Assembly (NCBI GenBank): GCA_003215415.1
Contig: QCKK01000005.1
Location: 19,491-83,490 of the forward strand
Source: Prochlorococcus sp. AG-409-N21
GTDB lineage: Bacteria; Cyanobacteriota; Cyanobacteriia; PCC-6307; Cyanobiaceae
DNA: 64,000 bases
Reading direction: 5' to 3'
Shown here: piece by piece, positions 1 through 10,146 of the stretch
How the letters are laid out: each line of letters opens with the position of its first letter
Numbering within the stretch: the stretch's first letter is position 1
Program-made: the position numbers and the translations under genes
The notes under the pieces: generated by a model
Database searches by the model: none
Told to the model about the DNA's origin: nothing
The model's input: only the letters and a program-made list of their open reading frames with translations

Positions 1-694
1 GAACCAAAGGGTTATTAGCTACTTCATCAGATCGGCCAGAGGCAAGAATTTCGCCATCATTTAAGATATACGCACGGTTGGTGATTGCGAGTGTTTCTCT
101 AACATTGTGATCAGTAATCAATATTCCCATACCTCTGACACGAAGTTTTTGAATCAATTCCTGAAGATCAGCAACAGCTTTTGGATCAACACCTGCAAAA
201 GGTTCATCAAGCAATAAATATCTGGGTCCGTTAGCACCTAGTGCTAACGCACGCGCCACTTCACAGCGTCTTCTCTCTCCGCCAGAAAGTTCATAGCCAC
301 GTCTTTGAACAAAATCTTTCAAATGAAAATCTTCTATTAATTGCTCTTTTCGAAGCCTAGATAAACTTTTAGAAAAATGATTTTGAGAAATCGCTAATTC
401 TAAATTTTGGTGAACAGTTAATTGCCGAAAGATACTTGGTTCCTGTGGCAGATATCCAATCCCTAAAGATGCCCTTTCACACATAGGCATATTTGAGACA
501 ATTTTTCCATCTAATAAAACCAAACCATGATCTGGTCGTAAAAGTCCTATAACCAAATTAAAAGTAGTGGTTTTACCAGCACCATTTGGCCCCAACAATC
601 CCACAACTTCTCCAGGCTCAATGCTTAATGAAACATTTTTCACCAAATGGCGCCCTAAAAGGGTTAGAGCCACTTTTTCAAGCAAGAGGCTCAT
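1..694 (-). CDS. lptB: LPS export ABC transporter ATP-binding protein LptB (3' end beyond window)
   Basis: ATPase subunit that powers transfer of lipopolysaccharide from the inner membrane to the outer membrane. The reverse strand reads from ATG at 694 (MSLLLEKVAL), with a Walker A motif GPNGAGKTTT at about residues 38-47 and an ABC signature region followed by Walker B further on. About 231 codons are present and the frame is open at base 1, so perhaps ten C-terminal residues lie outside. It is downstream of DUF309 and typA on the same strand, but a hairpin at about 792-817 separates them. No lptA-sized gene fits in the 157-base gap upstream. Family assignment is firm; LptB rather than another ABC ATPase rests on overall resemblance. 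Confidence 0.85.
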   Translation of the reverse strand, partial: MSLLLEKVALTLLGRHLVKNVSLSIEPGEVVGLLGPNGAGKTTTFNLVIGLLRPDHGLVLLDGKIVSNMPMCERASLGIGYLPQEPSIFRQLTVHQNLELAISQNHFSKSLSRLRKEQLIEDFHLKDFVQRRGYELSGGERRRCEVARALALGANGPRYLLLDEPFAGVDPKAVADLQELIQKLRVRGMGILITDHNVRETLAITNRAYILNDGEILASGRSDEVANNPLV

Positions 695-777
695 ATTGAA
701 CAAAATCCCCACATATACTTTTACAATTCAAGTATTACCTGGAATAAAAGTCTCAGCCACCTTTAAAGCAAACTACA

Positions 778-817
778 TCAAAATATTAAAACCTCTGTTT
801 CCTTATTAGGACAGAGG
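778..817 (-). terminator. Intrinsic terminator after the typA-DUF309 pair
   Basis: Seven-base perfect stem (CCTCTGT at 792-798, ACAGAGG at 811-817) with a 12-base loop. Read on the minus strand it is followed by a T-rich tail (TTTTAATATTTT). It lies between the DUF309 stop and the lptB start, so it probably ends the typA-DUF309 transcript. Confidence 0.6.
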
Positions 818-851
818 ACTTAATGCAGAAGCAAGATTTAAAAGGAGCTTC

Positions 852-1223
852 CTACTTCTTGACCAAAGTAGGGACGATGGAACCTTCAACATCTTTTCCT
901 GCTTGGAGCAATATCAACCTTTTCTCTACTAATTTACAAAATTTGTCAATATCTATACCTAAATCAGGAGAAGATGGCAGTCTTAGACGTCCTAGCCCTT
1001 CTCCATAGAGAATTACCGCTCCAGTGAAATTCCCCCTTTCAAGATGAAGTTGAGCAACTGATACTTGAAGGAAACCTTGCAAAGTTTTTCTCTCTGGCTC
1101 ATTACTTTCATGCCATATTTCTTCGAATGCATCATGGGCCTCATACCATTTCCCCAAATTAAAAAGATCTACGGCTCGAATAAATCTATTATCTTCTATT
1201 ATCTTGGAAAAATGGTATGGCAT
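852..1223 (-). CDS. DUF309 domain protein
   Basis: A 123-residue protein of the DUF309 family, a small all-helical domain of unknown function common in cyanobacteria. The family hallmark is visible near residues 24-39 (LGKWYEAHDAFEEIWH), with a second helical half carrying QVSVAQLHLERGN. ATG start at 1223. It follows typA by only 7 bases on the same strand, so the two are probably co-transcribed. I cannot assign a biochemical role. Confidence 0.85.
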   Translation of the reverse strand: MPYHFSKIIEDNRFIRAVDLFNLGKWYEAHDAFEEIWHESNEPERKTLQGFLQVSVAQLHLERGNFTGAVILYGEGLGRLRLPSSPDLGIDIDKFCKLVEKRLILLQAGKDVEGSIVPTLVKK

Positions 1224-1230
1224 AAAAAGA

Positions 1231-3033
1231 TTATCGACTTGCTATTTTTTTAGAGGACATTTTTCTTAATCTAATTGAGTCTGGGGTAACCTCAAGCATC
1301 TCATCTGGGCCTATATACTCTAAAGCACGTTCAAGAGTCATTTGCATTGGTGATTGAAGTGTATCAAGCTCTTCTGCTCCTGATGATCTCATATTAGTTA
1401 GTTGTTTTGTTTTACATATATTGATCTCAAGGTCCTGGGTCCGATTATGTTCTCCAATAATCATTCCTTTATATACTTTTGTTCCAGGGGAAATAAAGTA
1501 TTGTCCCCTATCTTCCGCATTCTTTAAAGCATAAAAAGTTGCTGTTCCTTCTTCAAATGCAATAAGAACTCCATTTCGACGAGTCTCAAAATCTCCTGAC
1601 ATAGGACGATAATCAAAAAATGAATGGCTCATAATCCCTTCACCTCTCGTTGAACGAACAAAATCACCTCTAAAACCAATAAGGCCTCTTGAAGGAACTA
1701 AAAATTCCAATTGGGTTCTCCCATCAGAACCATTTTCCATATTTTGCATTTCAGCTCTTCTGGAACCTAATTTCTCTATACAAGTTCCTACTGCTTCTTC
1801 TGGTACATCCATTACGAGAGTTTCCACTGGCTCACAAGGAGTTCCATCAATAGTTCTAAAAATTACTTGAGGTTGAGAAACTTGGAACTCATAACCTTCT
1901 CGCCGCATGGTTTCTATAAGTATTCCCAAGTGAAGTTCGCCCCTTCCACTGACAGAAAAACGGTCAGGAGATTCAGTATCTTCAACACGAAGAGCAACAT
2001 TAGTAAGGAGTTCTTTCTTAAGGCGATCTCGTAATTGACGGCTAGTAACAAACTTTCCCTCTCTTCCAGCGAAAGGAGAATCATTAACCACAAATGTCAT
2101 TTGCAAAGTGGGTTCATCAACTTTAATAAGAGGTAAAGGCTTGGGTTCGTCTGGGCAAGAAATTGTTTCGCCAATATTCACATCATCAAATCCTGCCAAA
2201 GCAACAAGATCTCCAGCAGATGCATTATCTATCTCAACTCTTTGAAGTCCTTCAAAGCCTAATAATTTACTTACACGTCCCTTTTTAATGCTTCCATCCT
2301 CCTTTATCAAGGAAGCACTCTGACCATTTCTGACAACTCCATTATGTACCCTTCCAATGATTATCCTTCCAAGAAAGTCAGAATAATCTAGAGTAGTTAT
2401 TTGCAATTGTAATGGTTGATTCTCATCTCCAACTGGTGGTGGGACATGACGAATAATAGATTCAAATAATGGTTTCATATTATCACTATCATCGGACATT
2501 TCTATTTTAGCGAATCCTCCTAAACCGCTCCCAAATAGATAAGGAAAATCACACTGGTCATCATCAGCACCAAGCTCTAAAAATAAATCTAGGACCTTAT
2601 CTAAAGCAGTTTCAGGCTCAACTCTAGCCCTATCAATTTTATTAACAAAGACAATTGGTCTAAGTCCTTGTTCCAATGCTTTTTTCAAAACAAACCTTGT
2701 CTGTGGCATAGGCCCTTCATTGGCATCAACTATTAATAGACACCCATCAACCATTCCTAATACTCTCTCAACTTCACCACCGAAATCTGCATGGCCGGGA
2801 GTATCAACAATATTTATTTTTGTACCATTGTAAGTAACAGCTGTATTTTTAGAAAGAATGGTTATTCCTCGTTCACGTTCAAGATCATTAGAATCCATAA
2901 CGCAATTAGGAACAGTTTCGTTTTCACGAAAGATCCCTGATTGAGACAAAAGAGCATCAACTAATGTGGTTTTTCCGTGATCAACATGAGCAATAATTGC
3001 AATATTGCGTATTGCTTTTAAATGAGAACTCAT
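1231..3033 (-). CDS. typA: Ribosome-associated GTPase TypA/BipA
   Basis: Translational GTPase of the EF-G superfamily that binds the ribosome and is needed for growth under stress. The protein is 600 residues, normal for the family. The N-terminus carries G1 (AHVDHGKTT, residues 15-23), the G2/switch I segment (RERGITI), G3 (DTPGH) and G4 (NKID), followed by domain 2, an EF-G III/V-like part and the TypA-specific C-terminal domain (SRGLIGFRGDF, GTATFYALKNAEDRG). ATG start at 3033 gives the expected N-terminus. DUF309 follows immediately. Nothing unusual was seen. Confidence 0.97.
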   Translation of the reverse strand: MSSHLKAIRNIAIIAHVDHGKTTLVDALLSQSGIFRENETVPNCVMDSNDLERERGITILSKNTAVTYNGTKINIVDTPGHADFGGEVERVLGMVDGCLLIVDANEGPMPQTRFVLKKALEQGLRPIVFVNKIDRARVEPETALDKVLDLFLELGADDDQCDFPYLFGSGLGGFAKIEMSDDSDNMKPLFESIIRHVPPPVGDENQPLQLQITTLDYSDFLGRIIIGRVHNGVVRNGQSASLIKEDGSIKKGRVSKLLGFEGLQRVEIDNASAGDLVALAGFDDVNIGETISCPDEPKPLPLIKVDEPTLQMTFVVNDSPFAGREGKFVTSRQLRDRLKKELLTNVALRVEDTESPDRFSVSGRGELHLGILIETMRREGYEFQVSQPQVIFRTIDGTPCEPVETLVMDVPEEAVGTCIEKLGSRRAEMQNMENGSDGRTQLEFLVPSRGLIGFRGDFVRSTRGEGIMSHSFFDYRPMSGDFETRRNGVLIAFEEGTATFYALKNAEDRGQYFISPGTKVYKGMIIGEHNRTQDLEINICKTKQLTNMRSSGAEELDTLQSPMQMTLERALEYIGPDEMLEVTPDSIRLRKMSSKKIASR

Positions 3034-3176
3034 AAAGCAAGAAGCTTCCTAACGAGAAATGAAGCCCTCGGGCTTTATTGCTGAAGGATATCTCAGCGTG
3101 AGGCAGATGAACTAGTAAAAGGCAAGCAACAATATTTAGCGAACCAAAACAGGCATTAATTAGTGAATTGCGTAAT

Positions 3177-3917
3177 TTAAGGATTTGGCATCAGTCTTCG
3201 AGCAGGTTCAAATTCTCTTAGTGCGGCAGCACTTCCTTCAAACCGCCAATGCCAAGGCTCATAAGTAACTCCCTGAGAATTATTCTTAGGGAAAGAAAGA
3301 ATGAAATGATATTTGGCTGCGTTTGCAGCTAGCCAACGAAAAGCGGCTGTGGATTCAAAATCCTCTGAAAAATCTGTTTTAGGCCTTCCATAGTCGCCTA
3401 TATCAATTGCATAACCTGTACTGTGCTCAGAGTAACCAGGTGGAGCTGAAACCCTTGCTCGCTCAATTGCAGTTTGATTACGTTTAGATTTCAGATCGAA
3501 AAATATTGTTTTTTGTAATTTGTGTGATCTATAACCGCTAAGGAGAACAAGAGATATGCCCTCAGCTTTCGCAGCAGACTTCATCGCTATATATGCCTTT
3601 GCGGTTTCCGAATGTACTTTTATTCCAGAATCAACTTCTACGAGGTCACTCCCAGATATTTGAGAATAAGGGAAATGGCCCAATAGTCTTCCATCTGGAG
3701 AAGGAAGAGTCTTAACCAATTGCTCTGGAGATTGTTTTTTGCTTTGAAATAAGACCCTATAGGGAGTTTGCCTGAAAAAGATATTGGGACCAAATACTGC
3801 CGCAATTAAGGCTATAAAAAAAATGAATTTCCATTTAGCCCAACTAGCGCGGTTGGACCGACGAGCAATGGGAATGTCATCCCCTTCTTTGTTCCGAGCT
3901 ATTTCTGCTCGAGACAC
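3177..3917 (-). CDS. D-alanyl-D-alanine carboxypeptidase, M15B (VanY/DacB-like), membrane-anchored
   Basis: Probable zinc carboxypeptidase that trims the terminal D-Ala of peptidoglycan stem peptides in the periplasm. It has 246 residues with a GTG start. A hydrophobic segment near residues 28-45 should act as an uncleaved signal anchor. The M15 signatures are present: SGYRS, then SEHSTGYAIDIGD (His and Asp zinc ligands) and EPWHWRFEG (second zinc-ligand His). It is monocistronic, divergent from chlP with about 110 bases between the starts. Substrate is inferred from family. Confidence 0.85.
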   Translation of the reverse strand: MSRAEIARNKEGDDIPIARRSNRASWAKWKFIFFIALIAAVFGPNIFFRQTPYRVLFQSKKQSPEQLVKTLPSPDGRLLGHFPYSQISGSDLVEVDSGIKVHSETAKAYIAMKSAAKAEGISLVLLSGYRSHKLQKTIFFDLKSKRNQTAIERARVSAPPGYSEHSTGYAIDIGDYGRPKTDFSEDFESTAAFRWLAANAAKYHFILSFPKNNSQGVTYEPWHWRFEGSAAALREFEPARRLMPNP

Positions 3918-4028
3918 TCAATTAATGCAGAATCTTGTTTCGATCGTAACGGGTAACAGCTATTAACTGCACGAGAATCCTTGCGTCAGTGTTAGTTTTC
4001 AAATTATATTCAAGAATAAAACAAACAA

Positions 4029-5372
4029 ATGCTGCGTGTTGCTGTGATTGGTGGAGGCCCAAGTGGATCCTGCGCTGCTGAGATTCTTGCCAAAGCCGGC
4101 ATAACTACTTGGATCTTTGAAAGGAAACTGGACAATGCAAAGCCATGTGGTGGAGCCATCCCCCTTTGCATGGTTTCAGAATTTGATCTTCCCGAATCAA
4201 TTATCGATAGAAAAGTCAGAAATATGCGGATGATTTCCCCATCAAATAGAGAAGTAGATATCAGTCTAGATAACGTTTACGAAACAAACGATGAGAGTGA
4301 ATATATCGGAATGTGCAGAAGAGAGGTAATGGATGCCTTTATGAGAAACAGAGCAGCTGAATTAGGTGCAACATTAATCAATGGTCTGGTAACCAAAATA
4401 GAAACAGGGAAGAACCGGCAAGGGCCCTACACACTGACTTATTCAGACTATTCAAATGGCGAAGCAACTGGAGTAACAAAGACACTAGAAGTTGATTTAT
4501 TAATTGGCGCAGATGGGGCTAATAGTCGGGTAGCAAAGGCAATGGATGCTGGGGATTACAACGTGGCCATCGCTTTTCAAGAGAGGATTAAGCTCCCCAA
4601 GGAAGAAATGAAATATTACGAAAATCTTGCTGAAATGTATGTAGGGACTGATGTCTCTCCTGACTTCTACGGATGGGTCTTTCCAAAGTATGACCATGTG
4701 GCAGTTGGAACTGGCACGATGCAAAAAAATCAGGCTTTGATAAAAGGCCTCCAAGAAGGCGTACGAGAAAGAGCAAAGAAAAGACTGGTCAACGGAGAAG
4801 TTATCAAAGTTGAAGCACATCCAATACCTGAACATCCAAGACCAAGACGCGTCGTGGGCCGAATGGCATTAGTAGGAGACGCTGCGGGCTATGTAACAAA
4901 AAGCTCTGGGGAAGGAATTTATTTTGCAGCCAAAAGTGGGCGGATGTGCGCAGAAGAAATAGTTGAAGCCAGCGAAGGTGGCAATGTTATCCCAACTGAA
5001 AAAGATCTGAAAGGATATCTTAAAAAGTGGGATAAAAAATATGGTGCAACCTACAAAGTTCTTGAAATCCTACAAAATATATTCTACACAAATGATGCTG
5101 CCAGAGAAGCGTTTGTAGAAATGTGTGATGATAAAGATGTTCAAAGACTTACATTTGATAGTTATTTATATAAAAAGGTTGTAGCAATGAATCCTTGGCA
5201 ACAAATCAAACTTACCTTGTTAACAATAGGGTCAGTATTAAGAGGTCGTGCCTTGGCACCAGATTCCTACAAGCCCGTTCCTAGTGCAGTCAGAGATGAA
5301 GAAGAGGTAAATGCAATGCTTAAAGTAAGTACAATCAAAGGTGGCATAAAAGTGGGCGGGCAGAAGAAATAA
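4029..5372 (+). CDS. chlP: Geranylgeranyl reductase ChlP
   Basis: NADPH-dependent flavoprotein that reduces geranylgeranyl to phytyl groups for chlorophyll and tocopherol. The protein has 447 residues. The N-terminus has the FAD-binding dinucleotide fold (VIGGGPSGSCAAE), followed by KPCGGAIP, a middle GADGANSRVAKAM motif and a GDAAGYVTKSSGEGI motif, all typical of this family. ATG start at 4029. The C-terminal third matches the length of plant and cyanobacterial ChlP. It stands alone, convergent with glyS across a 28-base gap. Confidence 0.96.
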   Translation: MLRVAVIGGGPSGSCAAEILAKAGITTWIFERKLDNAKPCGGAIPLCMVSEFDLPESIIDRKVRNMRMISPSNREVDISLDNVYETNDESEYIGMCRREVMDAFMRNRAAELGATLINGLVTKIETGKNRQGPYTLTYSDYSNGEATGVTKTLEVDLLIGADGANSRVAKAMDAGDYNVAIAFQERIKLPKEEMKYYENLAEMYVGTDVSPDFYGWVFPKYDHVAVGTGTMQKNQALIKGLQEGVRERAKKRLVNGEVIKVEAHPIPEHPRPRRVVGRMALVGDAAGYVTKSSGEGIYFAAKSGRMCAEEIVEASEGGNVIPTEKDLKGYLKKWDKKYGATYKVLEILQNIFYTNDAAREAFVEMCDDKDVQRLTFDSYLYKKVVAMNPWQQIKLTLLTIGSVLRGRALAPDSYKPVPSAVRDEEEVNAMLKVSTIKGGIKVGGQKK

Positions 5373-5400
5373 AGTTGCTTAACTGATTAAAATAAATTGC

Positions 5401-7566
5401 TCATTTTATACAACTAAAATCTGCAATAACAGATGCTTGATTTCTTAAAATAGACAGCAAATTAAGTCTATTAGTACGAATTTCACTAGATTCAACCATT
5501 ACCATAACACTCTCTTTACCATCAAAAAACTCTGACAAAGCATCTGCACCTGCCGCTAGTCCCCTTGCAAGTTTCTCGTAACGATCATTAGATTCTTCTC
5601 TTATAATTGGTTCAAGTGTCTCAAGAACCTTAAGCATCTGTGATTCACTTCTACTTTCAAACAAGTTAGGATCTACAACCTGATTAGTAGAAATTATATC
5701 CAAAGATAATTCACCTTGACTAGCGAGCCTGGCTGCTCTTGTTACCACTGCTTGTACATTCTGAAGTTCTCCAGATGCCCTCATCTTAGAAAGAAGCTCT
5801 GCTCTTAATTTTGCATCTAGAGGATCAGAAAGTATGTCTTTTATAGGGATAGTTTCTCCTGCTACAGATTGAACAATATCTTGGTCAACAGCAGATTCTT
5901 CCAATAAAGTAATTATTCGCTGACGGATAAAGTAACACAAATCATCCTTTAAAGTTTTAGCACCTATCTTGAAATCAGGAAATAGATTCGACCAGTGATC
6001 ACAAGATAAACTAATAAGTTTGAATAAATCAAGTTTCCATTTCTTGGACCAAAGTATTTGCAAAATACCATTACCTGCTCGTCTTAATGCATATGGATCA
6101 GAAGAACCACTAGGCCTTTCTCCTTTAACAAAGATACTTAAAAGAAGCTCGAGCCTATCTGTTATTGCAAGCAAAGCACCTGATTCAGAAGCAGGCATAT
6201 CGTCTCCTGCTCCTCGGGGTTGATAGTGTTCTAAAACTGCTAAAGCAACCTCTCTAGGCTCACCTTCAGCTATTAAATACTTACCCCCCATTAGTCCTTG
6301 AAGCTCCGGAAATTCTCCAACCATATTGCTAACCAAGTCATGCTTACAAAGCTTGGTGGCCCTTCTCACAGAAAGAACAAAGTGAGAGTCATTAGGATTG
6401 ATCTGCTTTATAAGCTCATCAGATATCCATTGCATTCTTTCTACTCGATCATACAAAGAGCCAAGTCCTTCAGCAAAAGTAACATTTCTGAGCTTGTCTA
6501 ATCTTTTCAAGCTTGGGAGAGCAAGATCAGCATCAAAGAAAAATTTTGCATCAGCAAGTCTAGCTTTTAAAACCCTTTCATTTCCTTTTCGAACAGTTTC
6601 CAAAGAGTCTGGCAAACTGTTAACAATACAAAGAAAGGATGCTATTAGATTTTTCCTTGCATCTAAAGAGAGAGGATCAATGGAAGAGTTAGATAAATAA
6701 AGTGGGATATACCTTTGATGAACTTTCATAACTGTACTTAACACCTCAGAAGGTAAATCCAAGTATTTTTCTTCGATGGTTCCATTAATCAAAAGAGGTG
6801 CTTCTAATAAATCAGTTAATTCCTCCAAGAGATTATTAGGCAAGTCAGGCTTTGCGTCCAAATCCAATGAAATCCTTGAGACCATATCTTTAATAAGTTC
6901 TCTTCTCTTCTCCCTATCAACTTGAACTCCTTTATCTAAAATCAACTTAATATATTCTCCTGCAGATGGAATTTCAAAAGATTGAGAATGTAAACGATGT
7001 CCTCTACTTTGTCGGCCTGAAGTCACAACTGGATCACTTCCTTCTAGAGAAAAAGAAATGATTTCTTCATCTAAAAGGGACACAATCCAACGAATAGGCC
7101 TTGAAAAGCGCGCGGCACCAGACCCCCATCGCATAAAACGTCGGCCTTGAATACTAAAGATCCACTTAGGTAATAATTGACTCAGCAATTCTGACGCCGA
7201 CAGACCTTTCTCAACAACTTTGGCAAAAACAAAAGGGCCTTTTGGTGTTTCTCTTATTTCTAACGAGTCCAAATCAACCTTTGCACTCTTAGAGAAACCA
7301 ATAGCAGCCTGGGTTGGCTTCCCATCTTTAAAAGCTTGTAAAGCAGGAGGTCCCTTCCTTTCTTCTATAAGGTCACTAGCTGACAAAGCAAGTTCCTCAA
7401 TAGAAACTACTATTCTTCTGGGAGTACTGGTGCAATATATCTTTCCATGGTCAAGCCTGCAGCTTGACATGTCAGAAGCAATATGTTCCTTGAGTTCAGA
7501 CAAAGCAATTCGAGTGAAATCAGCTGGAAGCTCCTCAGTACCAAGTTCGAGTAAAAATGTCGACAC
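5401..7566 (-). CDS. glyS: Glycyl-tRNA synthetase beta subunit
   Basis: Beta subunit of the alpha2beta2 bacterial glycyl-tRNA synthetase. The 721 residues start with FLLELGTEELP, the family hallmark. The chosen start is GTG at 7566 and keeps that motif at the extreme N-terminus. The segment FMRWGSGAARFSRPIRWIV near residue 145 and the HD-like GLMGGKYLIAEGE region are also typical. The C-terminal anticodon-binding helices end just before the convergent chlP stop. The alpha subunit is not in the window. Confidence 0.96.
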   Translation of the reverse strand: MSTFLLELGTEELPADFTRIALSELKEHIASDMSSCRLDHGKIYCTSTPRRIVVSIEELALSASDLIEERKGPPALQAFKDGKPTQAAIGFSKSAKVDLDSLEIRETPKGPFVFAKVVEKGLSASELLSQLLPKWIFSIQGRRFMRWGSGAARFSRPIRWIVSLLDEEIISFSLEGSDPVVTSGRQSRGHRLHSQSFEIPSAGEYIKLILDKGVQVDREKRRELIKDMVSRISLDLDAKPDLPNNLLEELTDLLEAPLLINGTIEEKYLDLPSEVLSTVMKVHQRYIPLYLSNSSIDPLSLDARKNLIASFLCIVNSLPDSLETVRKGNERVLKARLADAKFFFDADLALPSLKRLDKLRNVTFAEGLGSLYDRVERMQWISDELIKQINPNDSHFVLSVRRATKLCKHDLVSNMVGEFPELQGLMGGKYLIAEGEPREVALAVLEHYQPRGAGDDMPASESGALLAITDRLELLLSIFVKGERPSGSSDPYALRRAGNGILQILWSKKWKLDLFKLISLSCDHWSNLFPDFKIGAKTLKDDLCYFIRQRIITLLEESAVDQDIVQSVAGETIPIKDILSDPLDAKLRAELLSKMRASGELQNVQAVVTRAARLASQGELSLDIISTNQVVDPNLFESRSESQMLKVLETLEPIIREESNDRYEKLARGLAAGADALSEFFDGKESVMVMVESSEIRTNRLNLLSILRNQASVIADFSCIK

Positions 7567-7660
7567 AAAGACGTAAAACTAATATGAGTACATTTTAAGA
7601 AGACTAGTGAGCACACTTATGATGAATATCGCTACGGTGAGTTAGGGGAACATTTTTGTC

Positions 7661-9448
7661 GTGAAAGTTGAGGAGCCAAGATCTGCCAAAGAATTAGCGA
7701 GTGAACTCTCTCCTTGCATTGCCACAGGGGCAGAAAGGACAAAATTTGAGCAATTTAAAGCAAGCAGTGAATATCTAAAGGTCCCACTAGAGCAAGAGCT
7801 TGGAAATGCTTGTAATCACTTCACTAATGATGCTGTTCAACTACTGAAATTCCACGGCAGTTACCAACAAGACAATAGAGAAAAACGAAAAAAAGGGGAA
7901 GAAAAAGATTGGCAACTGATGCTTCGCCTAAGAAGCCCTGGAGGCAAAATACCTACAAAACTGTACCTAGCATTAGATTCTCTATCAGACAAACTTGGTA
8001 ATGGAACACTTAGAGCCACTACAAGACAAGCATTTCAAATGCATGGAATAAGGAAAGATAATCTGCAAGAAGTTATAAATACAATTATTAAATCTATGGG
8101 TTCAACTCTTGCAGCATGCGGTGACATAAATAGGAATGTAATGGCACCAGCAGCACCTTTTGACAAAGAAAATTACAAAGTTGCTCGAAATCTATCCACA
8201 GAAATTGCAGATTTACTTAGTCCAAAGCAAGCAGAAAAGACATATCTAGACCTTTGGGTGGATGGAGATCTTTCTTATCGGATACGTCCAAACCCTAATG
8301 TGGTCAGAGCAAGAAAAAAACAAGAGAAAAGTGATATCTTCAGCGGCGATATCGGAGAACCTTTATATGGAAATACATATATGCCACGCAAGTTCAAATG
8401 TGCTGTAACGGTTCCAGGAGATAACTCAATTGATCTTTTGACTCATGATATTGGTTTGGTTGTCTTTACTAATCAGAAAGGTGCACTTAGAGGATGCAAT
8501 GTTTATGTTGGAGGAGGAATGGGTCGTACTCATAATAATGATGAAACATTCGCAAGAATTGCAGAACCTCTTGGATATGTTTCAGCGGAACATATATTGG
8601 AGCTTATTCAATCAATATTGGCAATTCAAAGAGATTATGGAGATAGAAAAGTAAGGCGTCATGCTCGAATGAAATATCTAATAAAAGATCATGGCATAGC
8701 TTGGCTAAAAGAAAGACTTTACAAAAATTATTTTCCACATAAGATTGAGAAATATAAACCTGAGCCAAAAAGGAAGCTTAAAGATTATTTAGGTTGGCAT
8801 AAACAATCTAAACGAATGTGGTTTGTCGGTCTGCCTCTGTTATCAGGTCGAATATCTGGTGATTTCAAAAAATCACTTAGAAAACTTATAGAAACATACC
8901 AACTAGACATTCGACTAACACCAAATCAAGATCTTTTAATTTGCAATATTGGAAGTCACCAAAAGAGAGGCGTTCAAGACTTTTTATCCAAATTCAATCT
9001 CCAAAAACCAGAGTTAATTGACCCCATTAAAAGGCACGCAATAGCCTGTCCAGCCCTTCCACTTTGTGGCCTGGCAATTACGGAGGCAGAGCGAATGCTG
9101 CCAGAGATACTCGAACGCATACAAAACCAACTAGACAAATTAAAAATTGACAAGACAATACTTATAAGAATTACAGGATGTCCAAATGGATGCGCAAGAC
9201 CTTACATGGCTGAACTGGCACTTGTTGGTAGTGGAATCAATCAATACCAACTTTGGCTTGGTGGATCGCCAAATCTAGAACGCCTTGCTAAGCCATATTT
9301 ATCAAAAATGTCCCTGGAAAAATTAGAACAGACTTTAAACCCTGCTTTAAAAGGCTGGCGTGAAACGGGACTGAAAATGAGCTTTGGAGACTATATCAAC
9401 CAACTTGATGACCAAACGATTCAATCATTATTAAAAGCAGGGGAATAA
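7661..9448 (+). CDS. sir: Ferredoxin-dependent assimilatory sulfite reductase
   Basis: Reduces sulfite to sulfide with six electrons from ferredoxin, for cysteine synthesis. It has 595 residues and a GTG start, with two ferredoxin-like halves. Residues for the siroheme/[4Fe-4S] centre are clear near the C-terminal half: CPALPLC (C-x5-C) and GCPNGCARP (C-x3-C). The substrate-binding arginine-rich segment (RATTRQAFQMHG) is also present. The FHGSYQQDNR segment distinguishes it from nitrite reductase. Its last 28 bases overlap the convergent dipeptidase gene. Confidence 0.95.
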   Translation: MKVEEPRSAKELASELSPCIATGAERTKFEQFKASSEYLKVPLEQELGNACNHFTNDAVQLLKFHGSYQQDNREKRKKGEEKDWQLMLRLRSPGGKIPTKLYLALDSLSDKLGNGTLRATTRQAFQMHGIRKDNLQEVINTIIKSMGSTLAACGDINRNVMAPAAPFDKENYKVARNLSTEIADLLSPKQAEKTYLDLWVDGDLSYRIRPNPNVVRARKKQEKSDIFSGDIGEPLYGNTYMPRKFKCAVTVPGDNSIDLLTHDIGLVVFTNQKGALRGCNVYVGGGMGRTHNNDETFARIAEPLGYVSAEHILELIQSILAIQRDYGDRKVRRHARMKYLIKDHGIAWLKERLYKNYFPHKIEKYKPEPKRKLKDYLGWHKQSKRMWFVGLPLLSGRISGDFKKSLRKLIETYQLDIRLTPNQDLLICNIGSHQKRGVQDFLSKFNLQKPELIDPIKRHAIACPALPLCGLAITEAERMLPEILERIQNQLDKLKIDKTILIRITGCPNGCARPYMAELALVGSGINQYQLWLGGSPNLERLAKPYLSKMSLEKLEQTLNPALKGWRETGLKMSFGDYINQLDDQTIQSLLKAGE

Positions 9449-10146
9449 ACTCCATAGATTGCATATTTTGCTTTAGTTTTCCAAGCCCACATCTGATCCC
9501 CATAACTAAAATGCCACCACTCTTTAGGATGCTGAACAAAGCCTGAATCGATCATCACCTTTTGAAGGAGACATCTCCTCATATGCCATATAGAAGACTG
9601 CGAACCAGGATTACTCTTCGATTCATCTAAGTAGAAATTAGGTTCTGATATTGGACTAACAAGATCTATCTCGCCCCCCAAATCAAGAGGGACCCCTAAC
9701 TTTGTTGAGATAGTCAAATCAACTGCACCACCGGTGCTATGAGGAGGTGGGTTTAGAGGATCAAAGCTAGGTAAAGCCCAAAAAGTCTCTACCAATTTGA
9801 TTACTTTATTGATCTGTTCAGTTTGATTTTTTTCAGACAAATTCAAATTCCTTGATTTACACTCCTGGTCAACGGAATAATCAAACATATATTTCTGGAC
9901 TGAGATTGGGCGCAATCCATCAAAAACAGATAGGCAAAGCTGAGGATTTTCCTTTTGGAGAAGATCTTGGGCAAAGGTGAGACGTTGAATAACCCCATCT
10001 CTCAACATGTAAGGATCCTCCCCTGTTTCATAGGGAGCACCCAGAGAAACATAGGGATGAGGTTCAAATCGATGAAGAAAGTCAGGTAATTTTCTAACAA
10101 TCTCACCCTTCTCTAAGATTGGCCAATCAAACCAAGGACGAGCCAT
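9421..10146 (-). CDS. D-alanyl-D-alanine dipeptidase, M15D (VanX/DdpX-like)
   Basis: Probable zinc dipeptidase that cleaves free D-Ala-D-Ala, a cell-wall recycling activity; outside vancomycin-resistant bacteria such enzymes are usually housekeeping. The 241-residue protein carries the zinc motif HSTGGAVDLTI (His and Asp ligands) and a C-terminal EWWHFSYGDQMWAW motif (Glu base and His ligand), the VanX pattern. No signal peptide is visible, so it is cytoplasmic. ATG start at 10146. The 3' end overlaps sir by 28 bases. Confidence 0.85.
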   Translation of the reverse strand: MARPWFDWPILEKGEIVRKLPDFLHRFEPHPYVSLGAPYETGEDPYMLRDGVIQRLTFAQDLLQKENPQLCLSVFDGLRPISVQKYMFDYSVDQECKSRNLNLSEKNQTEQINKVIKLVETFWALPSFDPLNPPPHSTGGAVDLTISTKLGVPLDLGGEIDLVSPISEPNFYLDESKSNPGSQSSIWHMRRCLLQKVMIDSGFVQHPKEWWHFSYGDQMWAWKTKAKYAIYGVYSPAFNND